From an uncultured Lachnospiraceae bacterium (lineage in GTDB: Bacteria; Bacillota; Clostridia; Lachnospirales; Lachnospiraceae), in assembly GCA_902496125.1 (NCBI GenBank), contig CABUZU010000111.1:1-6420 (forward strand): a stretch of DNA of 6,420 bases. Reading direction: 5' to 3'. The notes under the pieces were generated by a model. It worked only from the letters and a program-made list of their open reading frames with translations, made no database searches and was not told the origin of the DNA. The position numbers were made by a program, and so were the translations under genes. Below, in pieces: positions 1 through 4,355 of the stretch (its first letter is position 1; each line of letters starts with the position of its first letter).

Positions 1-737
1 ACGGCGACATTCCTTTTGTCGTACAAAACACCGCTCCACAGGTAAATTTTATTAAGGATACTGCAATTTTTGATGCACCTTGTGTATTTTCAGAGATTGA
101 CGAGATTCGAAACACCGTAGATAATAAAGAATTTTTGGATTTAATGAAAACTTCTTATCGCAACGCAGGATATGAACTTCTTGGTTATTCCGACCAGGGA
201 TTTCGTGTCATGTCTACGAATAAAAAGATAGAGAGCATTAAAGATTTTAAAGGACAAAAAATCCGTACGATGGAAAATAGTTACCATATGGATTTTTGGA
301 AGGCATTAAACGCCAATCCAACACCGATGAGTTTTAGCGAAGTGTATATTGGACTTCAACAAAATACCATTGATGCACAGGAAAATCCTTATGAGGTGAT
401 TGTTTCTAATCGACTATATGAACAACAAGATTATGTCGTAGAAACCAATCACCTACCACATCTATTGTCCTTAATTGTAAGTGAAGATTTTTATAAGAGC
501 TTGACAAGTGAACAACAAGAAATTTTACAACAGGCAAGCGAAATTGCAAAGACTTATTCGAGAGAAGAGTCCGATAAACGTATCGCAGATCGAGTAAAGA
601 CGATTGAAGAGAGCGGAACGAAGATTATAAAACTGTCACAGGAAGTACATGAGGAAATGGTAGAGCTATCCATACCCGTGTATAATGAGATAAGGAAAAA
701 TGTGGCAGGGGAGATAGCGGATAGGTATTTGCCGTAG
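1..737 (+). CDS. TRAP transporter solute-binding protein, DctP family (5' truncated by window edge)
   Basis: This is the extracytoplasmic receptor of a tripartite ATP-independent periplasmic-type (TRAP) transporter. It captures an organic acid, typically a C4-dicarboxylate, sugar acid or similar carboxylate, for the DctQ/DctM membrane parts. The frame is open from base 3, giving 244 visible codons and a TAG stop at 735-737. Family members are usually about 330-350 residues, so roughly 90 N-terminal residues, including the signal or lipoprotein peptide, lie outside the window. Visible family hallmarks are GYELLGYSDQGFR, then DFKGQKIRTMEN, whose Arg (codon 264-266) matches the conserved carboxylate-binding arginine, then NPTPMSFSEVYIGLQQNTIDAQENP. 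The TTG at 135 is internal and not a start. Two terminators follow, so this is the last gene of its unit, and any dctQ/dctM partners would lie upstream or elsewhere. The family call is firm; the substrate cannot be read from the sequence. Confidence 0.93.
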   Translation, partial: GDIPFVVQNTAPQVNFIKDTAIFDAPCVFSEIDEIRNTVDNKEFLDLMKTSYRNAGYELLGYSDQGFRVMSTNKKIESIKDFKGQKIRTMENSYHMDFWKALNANPTPMSFSEVYIGLQQNTIDAQENPYEVIVSNRLYEQQDYVVETNHLPHLLSLIVSEDFYKSLTSEQQEILQQASEIAKTYSREESDKRIADRVKTIEESGTKIIKLSQEVHEEMVELSIPVYNEIRKNVAGEIADRYLP

Positions 738-762
738 AAAGAGCATCGAAAGATGCTCTTTT
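738..762 (+). terminator. Intrinsic terminator after the TRAP receptor gene
   Basis: A perfect 10-bp stem (738-747 with 752-761, core GAGCATC/GATGCTC) is capped by a GAAA tetraloop. It begins directly after the TAG stop. The T tract is short (four T, 759-762), so termination may be incomplete, which could explain the second hairpin just downstream. Confidence 0.8.
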
Positions 763-774
763 CAGACTGTAGAC

Positions 775-808
775 AAAAGATTCAGGATTTTAATTCTGAA
801 TCTTTTTT
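775..808 (+). terminator. Second, tandem intrinsic terminator
   Basis: An 11-bp perfect stem (775-785 with 796-806, core AGATTCAG/CTGAATCT) has a 10-base A/T-rich loop and a six-T run at 803-808. It lies 12 bases past the first hairpin and isolates the TRAP unit from the small gene that follows. The A run on the left side could give some termination on the opposite strand too, but no opposing gene is seen. Confidence 0.82.
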
Positions 809-833
809 ATTTTAATTGCAAAAGACTGCTGAA

Positions 834-862
834 TTAATCTCACTTTTCTGAAATAATATAAA
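834..862 (+). promoter_or_regulatory. Candidate promoter for the 84-codon gene
   Basis: TATAAA at 857-862 fits a -10 element (5 of 6 to TATAAT). The hexamer 17 bases upstream (TTAATC, 834-839) is only a weak -35. A promoter must lie between the terminators and 894, but in such A+T-rich DNA this exact placement is tentative. Confidence 0.3.
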
Positions 863-879
863 TATTAGAAGAAATGAAT

Positions 880-888
880 AGGTGGTGG
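880..888 (+). promoter_or_regulatory. Ribosome binding site that fixes the start of the 84-codon gene
   Basis: AGGTGGTGG closely resembles the anti-16S complement AGGAGGTG and ends 5 bases before ATG 894 (8 bases if AGGTGG is taken as the core). The in-frame GTG at 882 lies inside this site, so it is unlikely to be the true start. Confidence 0.7.
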
Positions 889-893
889 TACTT

Positions 894-1148
894 ATGATGA
901 CAAAGAATGCAGATAACCTTACAACTGGTTTAACAAGCAAAGACGTTTATATTAAAAACAATCGTCTTTATGTAGATAGCAGTATCTTTGATGTAAATGA
1001 TTACAGATTAAATACTTATCAGAAGGTTGTTATCACTGATAGTGAAGGTGAAACCTTAACATTTGAAACAGGTGATTCTAACACGAATAATAAGATTCTT
1101 AGTGCAATGATTAATAAACATTATCCCTATAAAATGTCTAAAAAATAA
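894..1148 (+). CDS. Small hypothetical protein, 84 aa
   Basis: I do not recognise this protein. The start was chosen at ATG 894 because of the AGGTGG ribosome binding site 8 bases upstream; ATG 897 is an alternative that shortens it by one residue. A longer reading from GTG 882 would begin inside the ribosome binding site. The product is soluble-looking, with no signal peptide, membrane segment or cysteine. The middle alternates polar and hydrophobic residues in short stretches (DVYIKNNRLYVD, QKVVITDSEGETLTFETG), suggesting a small beta-rich fold. It is followed by a likely helix (NNKILSAMINKHY) and a basic lysine-rich tail. The gene stands alone: two terminators lie before it and a 260-base gap follows before cbiQ. 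A clean ribosome binding site and protein-like composition support a real gene, but its function is unknown and no neighbour points to one. Confidence 0.7.
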   Translation: MMTKNADNLTTGLTSKDVYIKNNRLYVDSSIFDVNDYRLNTYQKVVITDSEGETLTFETGDSNTNNKILSAMINKHYPYKMSKK

Positions 1149-1166
1149 GCTTCAGGCATATAAAGA

Positions 1167-1299
1167 GTGATTTCATTTTGTTATAGGTATTCTGTTCTAG
1201 AATAATTTTATCAGAAAATCTATGATTTTTATACGATTTTATCTAGAAAAAATAACTTTTTATTATTGATAATAAGATTCAATAACAAAATGGAATTAT
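1167..1299. repeat. Long inverted repeat enclosing two nested hairpins, upstream of cbiQ
   Basis: The outer arms 1167-1184 and 1282-1299 can pair over 18 bp: 15 Watson-Crick pairs and three G-T wobbles, with no mismatch, centred on ATTTTGTTAT/ATAACAAAAT. Between them, TTCTAGA plus TAA (1195-1201, 1203-1205) pairs with TTA plus TCTAGAA (1239-1241, 1242-1248) around a one-base bulge. That arm is capped by AAAATC-TAT-GATTTT (1215-1229). A separate hairpin is formed by 1258-1265 with 1270-1277 around a TTGA loop. Together this gives a closed three-way-junction-like fold. No T run follows on the + strand, so it is not a simple terminator. It could be a structured leader, a small RNA, an operator region or a small degenerate mobile remnant. 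A+T-rich sequence produces chance pairing, so only the outer arms are strong evidence. Confidence 0.5.
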
Positions 1300-1325
1300 G
1301 TAAAAATAAAAAAAGCGTATATAAT
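1297..1325 (+). promoter_or_regulatory. Candidate promoter of the cbiQ-cbiO-cbiMN operon
   Basis: TATAAT at 1320-1325 is an exact -10 consensus, within TATATAAT. The -35 position (around 1297-1302, TATGTA) is poor and overlaps the right arm of the inverted repeat. A start near 1332 would give a leader of about 77 bases. A competing -10, TATAAA at 1360-1365, has TTAATT at 1336-1341 as its -35 with an 18-base gap. If transcription instead began before the inverted repeat, the repeat would be in the leader RNA; TATAAA at 1159-1164 could serve for that. Confidence 0.4.
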
Positions 1326-1408
1326 CAGAAAAGCATTAATTAACAAAATCTAAAAAAAATATAAAGATATAGAGTTACTACAAAGTGTGAAAGATACGAG
1401 GGGGAAAA

Positions 1409-2227
1409 ATGTCTGAACATAAACATAAGCATAGACATGGACACAAGCACAATACAGGTTCCTTGTCTATTGATTACTTAGCTTATAATTCAAAACTTCG
1501 ACCATGGAATCCAGCTTTTAAAGTCGGTTTCTCATTTTTGGTATTGGTCTACTGCATTGTTGCTGATAATATTTGGGTGTCATTAGCGATTATTTTATCG
1601 ATGATGTTTTTAACAGTGGTTAAAGGTGGACTCGATTTTCATGAATACGTTTCATTATTAATGATACCAATTATTTTTGCAGTTCTTAGTGGACTTGCAA
1701 TTGCATTTAACTTTTCCACTCATCCAACGGGTGACTATTGTTTGAATTTAGGAAAGTTTTGTATTTATGCAACAAATGCAAGTTTATTTAAGACCGCAAG
1801 AATTGTTCTAAAAGCATTTGGAGCAATTAGTTGTATGTATATGATGTCTTTATCCACACCAGTTAATGAAATTATTTGTGTGTTACAAGATATTCATATG
1901 CCAGTATTAATTACAGAATTAATGAATATGATTTATCGATTTATTTTTATCTTATTAGAAGTACAATCGAAGATGAATATTTCAGCAAGGTCTAGACTTG
2001 GATATGTTGATTTAAAAACTTCTTGGTATTCATTTGGTAGCATTCTTTCTAATTTATTAATTGTAGCAATGAAAAAATCCAATGCTTACTTTGATGCATT
2101 AGAATCTAGGTGCTATACCGGACAGTTACAATTTTTAACTGAGGAAAAACCTTTACAAAAGAAGTTAGTAGTTTATGCGATTATATACATTATAGTGCTA
2201 AGCGTTCTTTGGTATTTTACAAGATAA
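1409..2227 (+). CDS. cbiQ: ECF cobalt/nickel transporter T component CbiQ with His-rich N-terminus
   Basis: This is the transmembrane coupling (T) subunit of a group I energy-coupling-factor importer. It links ATP hydrolysis by CbiO to movement of the metal-binding CbiM. The 272 residues include several hydrophobic segments (about 38-70, 80-101, 132-150, 165-186 and 252-270). The two cytoplasmic coupling signatures of the family are present: ARSRLGY at 193-199, and ALESRCYTG at 230-238, whose SR occupies the second Ala-Arg-type site. The odd part is the N-terminus: histidine at positions 4, 6, 8, 10, 12 and 14, alternating with Lys, Arg or Gly, ahead of the family core that begins near residue 20. 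Such a tract could bind Co or Ni ions. The start is ATG 1409 with GAGGGGG at 1398-1404. The TAA is followed 12 bases later by cbiO, so the two are co-transcribed. Confidence 0.94.
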   Translation: MSEHKHKHRHGHKHNTGSLSIDYLAYNSKLRPWNPAFKVGFSFLVLVYCIVADNIWVSLAIILSMMFLTVVKGGLDFHEYVSLLMIPIIFAVLSGLAIAFNFSTHPTGDYCLNLGKFCIYATNASLFKTARIVLKAFGAISCMYMMSLSTPVNEIICVLQDIHMPVLITELMNMIYRFIFILLEVQSKMNISARSRLGYVDLKTSWYSFGSILSNLLIVAMKKSNAYFDALESRCYTGQLQFLTEEKPLQKKLVVYAIIYIIVLSVLWYFTR

Positions 2228-2239
2228 GGAAATGAAAAG

Positions 2240-3079
2240 ATGGGAAATTTAATTGAAGTAGAAAATCTAGAGTATATTTATGATAATGGAAAACAAGCGT
2301 TAAATGGTGTTAATCTTAAGATTGATAAAGGAGAAAAGGTTGCAGTAATTGGCTCAAATGGAGCTGGTAAGTCAACATTTTTTCTAAATTTAAATGGAGT
2401 ATTAACTCCACACAGTGGTAGCATTAAATTCATGGGAAGTGAAATTGGTAAAAACCAAAAGGAACTTAATGAACTTAGAAAGCATGTAGGAATTGTATTT
2501 CAGGATGCCGATAACCAGATTATTGCAACAACGGTTCAGGCTGAGGTTTCTTTTGGACCAATGAATATGAAACTTTCAAGAGAAGAAGTGCAAAAAAGAG
2601 TGGATGAAGCACTGGCTGATATGAACATTTCTGATTTTAAGGATCGTCCACCTCACTATTTGAGTGGTGGAGAAAAGAAGAGAGTTAGCATTGCAGATAT
2701 TATTGCAATGAAGCCAGAGGTTATTATTTTTGATGAACCAACCGCTGCACTTGATCCATTAAATGCACAGATGCTTGAGGAAGCATTAACCAAGTTAGAA
2801 AATCAGAAAATGACTTTGTTAATTTCAACTCATGATGTAGACTTTGCTTATCGTTGGGCTGATCGAGCAGTCGTATTTTGCGGAGGTAAGATTATTGCAG
2901 ATGGTACACCATTAGAGGTATTTAAAAGACAAGATATCTTAGATAAAGCAAATCTAAAACGTCCGATGATGTTAGATGTTTATGAGGAAATGGTCGCACA
3001 TGGACTTGTAGCAGATAACAATTATTATCCGAAGACAGTTGCCCAGTTTAAAGAAATGTTGGGTAATGTTGATAAATAA
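2240..3079 (+). CDS. cbiO: ECF cobalt/nickel transporter ATP-binding protein CbiO
   Basis: This is the cytoplasmic ATPase that powers the cobalt/nickel importer. All nucleotide-binding motifs of an ABC ATPase are intact in the 279 residues: Walker A GSNGAGKST (38-46), Q-loop Gln88 in VFQDADNQI, signature LSGGEKKR (141-148), Walker B VIIFDEP (161-167) with catalytic Glu166, D-loop ALD (170-172) and switch His198 (STHD). The sequence FQDADNQI is typical of the CbiO/EcfA subfamily. About 80 residues follow the H-loop, matching the usual C-terminal extension of these ATPases. Only one ATPase gene is present, so a CbiO homodimer is expected, as in other group I systems. The start is ATG 2240 with AAGGA at 2226-2230, overlapping the end of cbiQ. 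Confidence 0.96.
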   Translation: MGNLIEVENLEYIYDNGKQALNGVNLKIDKGEKVAVIGSNGAGKSTFFLNLNGVLTPHSGSIKFMGSEIGKNQKELNELRKHVGIVFQDADNQIIATTVQAEVSFGPMNMKLSREEVQKRVDEALADMNISDFKDRPPHYLSGGEKKRVSIADIIAMKPEVIIFDEPTAALDPLNAQMLEEALTKLENQKMTLLISTHDVDFAYRWADRAVVFCGGKIIADGTPLEVFKRQDILDKANLKRPMMLDVYEEMVAHGLVADNNYYPKTVAQFKEMLGNVDK

Positions 3080-3087
3080 AGAAATTT

Positions 3088-3093
3088 AGGAGG
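3088..3093 (+). promoter_or_regulatory. Strong ribosome binding site for the cbiMN gene
   Basis: AGGAGG is the complete consensus, 11 bases before ATG 3105. That spacing is slightly long, but there is no closer start codon, and the encoded signal peptide begins correctly at this ATG. Confidence 0.75.
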
Positions 3094-3104
3094 AAAAGAA
3101 AAAC

Positions 3105-4214
3105 ATGAACAGAAAACAAAAGAATATTATTGCGTTATGTACAATTCTTGCATTTGTTGTTGGATTTGGTACAGTATCAAATGCAATGCACATCATGGAA
3201 GGTTATCTTCCAGTTCAATATTGTCTATTATGGGGAGCATTTTGTGTGCCTTTCTTAGTAGCAGGTTTCATGTCAATTAACAAATTAACAAAAAACAATC
3301 GTAAATTAATCGTAATCTTAGCAATGGCAGGTGCTTACGCATTCGTATTATCTGCTCTTAAGATTCCATCAGTTACAGGTAGTTGCTCACATATGACAGG
3401 TACTGGTCTTAGTGCTATTTTATTTGGACCTGCTGCAACTTCTGTACTTGGTATTATCGTATTATTATTCCAGGCAATCTTATTAGCTCATGGTGGTTTA
3501 ACTACTCTTGGTGCTAATACATTCTCTATGGCAATTGCAGGACCTGTTGTATCTTGGTTAATTTATAAAGGTTTAAAGAAAGTTGGCATGAATAAGAAGG
3601 TAAATATCTTCTTAGCAGCAGCTTTAGGTGACTTATTTACATATTGTGTAACTGCATTCCAGTTATCGTTAGCTTATCCAGCAGCAGATGGTGGATTTAG
3701 TGCCTCTTTAGTAAAATTCCTTGGAATCTTTGCGGTAACTCAGGTTCCATTAGCAATCATTGAAGGTATCTTAACTGTAATCGTAGTAATGGCATTAGAT
3801 TCATTCGCAGCAGGCGAATTAAAAGCTCTTGGTGTAAATGATGAAGTACAAAAAACAAGTTTCAAAGGTGCTCAGACAATCTTATTATTAGTAGTTTGTG
3901 CAGTAATTGCAATCGTTCCTTTAGTTTCTTTAGGAAAGACAGCAGAATTTGGTGGTTCTGATGATGCTGGTTCTGAAGCAATTACAGAACTTACAGGTAA
4001 AGAATATGAACCTTGGTTTACTCCATTAATTGAAGGTGCTTTCGCAGATGGCGAACTTCCAGGAGAAATCGAATCCTTATTATTCTGCTTACAGGCTGGA
4101 CTTGGAGCAGGTGGATTCTTCTTTGTAATTGGACGTTTATCTGAAAGAAGTAAATTCGAAAAAGCATTAGCAGCTAAGGGTATTAAGTTCGATATTGATG
4201 AAGATAAGAAATAA
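3105..4214 (+). CDS. cbiM: Fused CbiM-CbiN metal-binding (S) subunit of ECF cobalt transporter
   Basis: This membrane protein captures Co2+ (possibly Ni2+) and delivers it through the CbiQ/CbiO module. Of its 369 residues, 1-27 form a signal peptide (basic start, hydrophobic core, ending SNA). Predicted cleavage exposes Met28-His29-Ile-Met-Glu-Gly, the N-terminal Met-His that in CbiM/NikM chelates the metal. A second expected ligand is His96 in TGSCSHMTGTGLSA. HGGLTTLGANTFSM (129-142) is also family-typical. CbiM ends near 245. From about 253 the protein continues as CbiN: one membrane helix (257-276), an acidic outside loop with EFGGSDDAGSEAI and YEPWF, then GEIESLLFCLQAGLGAG (320-336) leading into the second helix. 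CbiM alone is usually about 220-250 residues and CbiN is usually a separate gene of about 100. The CbiN-type signature favours cobalt over nickel, but specificity is inferred. A terminator follows closely. Confidence 0.93.
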   Translation: MNRKQKNIIALCTILAFVVGFGTVSNAMHIMEGYLPVQYCLLWGAFCVPFLVAGFMSINKLTKNNRKLIVILAMAGAYAFVLSALKIPSVTGSCSHMTGTGLSAILFGPAATSVLGIIVLLFQAILLAHGGLTTLGANTFSMAIAGPVVSWLIYKGLKKVGMNKKVNIFLAAALGDLFTYCVTAFQLSLAYPAADGGFSASLVKFLGIFAVTQVPLAIIEGILTVIVVMALDSFAAGELKALGVNDEVQKTSFKGAQTILLLVVCAVIAIVPLVSLGKTAEFGGSDDAGSEAITELTGKEYEPWFTPLIEGAFADGELPGEIESLLFCLQAGLGAGGFFFVIGRLSERSKFEKALAAKGIKFDIDEDKK

Positions 4215-4228
4215 GTTTTAGCTTTGAT

Positions 4229-4264
4229 AAAAAGTCTCAAGAGATGTCTCTTGGGACTTTTTTT
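4229..4264 (+). terminator. Intrinsic terminator of the cbiQ-cbiO-cbiMN operon
   Basis: A 16-bp stem (4229-4244 with 4247-4262, core AGTCTCAAGAGA / TCTCTTGGGACT, one T-G wobble) is followed by a seven-T run at 4258-4264. The two-base central gap means the innermost pairs must open to form a loop. The A run on the left side could also allow termination in the opposite direction. It begins 15 bases after the stop codon of cbiMN. Confidence 0.9.
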
Positions 4265-4273
4265 ATTACTCAA

Positions 4274-4308
4274 ATTTTACATAAATATGGTAGTAGATTT
4301 TACATAAA
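4274..4308. promoter_or_regulatory. Two 12-base direct repeats before ppk1, possible Pho box
   Basis: ATTTTACATAAA occurs exactly at 4274-4285 and again at 4297-4308, 23 bases apart (about two helical turns). Each copy contains TTTACA, which fits the half-site TT(A/C/T)A(C/T)A bound by PhoP in Bacillus and resembles the TCATAAA part of the enterobacterial Pho box. TTTACA at 4299-4304 also matches 5 of 6 of a -35 element. A possible -10 (TAAAGT, 4314-4319) lies too close for an ordinary promoter but suits an activator-dependent one. The spacing differs from the normal 11-base period, with no good half-site between, so the assignment is tentative. Confidence 0.4.
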
Positions 4309-4355
4309 AAGTCTAAAGTAAAACGGAATAATAACAAAGGAGTAGGAGAGTCAGA

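Noticed and set aside
882..893. Longer start (GTG 882) for the small gene
   Set aside because: The GTG is part of the AGGTGGTGG ribosome binding site itself, and no other binding site lies upstream of it, so ATG 894 is preferred.
1258..1277. Possible Fur-family operator (contains TGATAAT at 1267-1273)
   Set aside because: Only one half-site matches; the other side of the dyad does not give the 7-1-7 pattern of Fur, Zur or PerR boxes. A/T-rich dyads of this size arise easily here, and a simple hairpin explains it.
1149..1408. Cobalamin riboswitch upstream of cbiQ
   Set aside because: No B12-box-like or GC-rich conserved core is visible, and the region is almost entirely A/T with different pairing.
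3872..4273. Reverse-strand open frame of 133 codons over the end of the cbiMN gene
   Set aside because: It lies opposite a conserved, clearly coding CbiN domain and runs through the terminator hairpin. Its product is low-complexity (Ser/Pro/Lys-rich) with no family features, so it is a shadow frame.
2228..4355. Functional coupling of cobalt import with polyphosphate (metal chelation by polyphosphate)
   Set aside because: The two units are separated by a strong terminator and ppk1 has its own upstream repeats, so adjacency alone is not evidence for a shared system.
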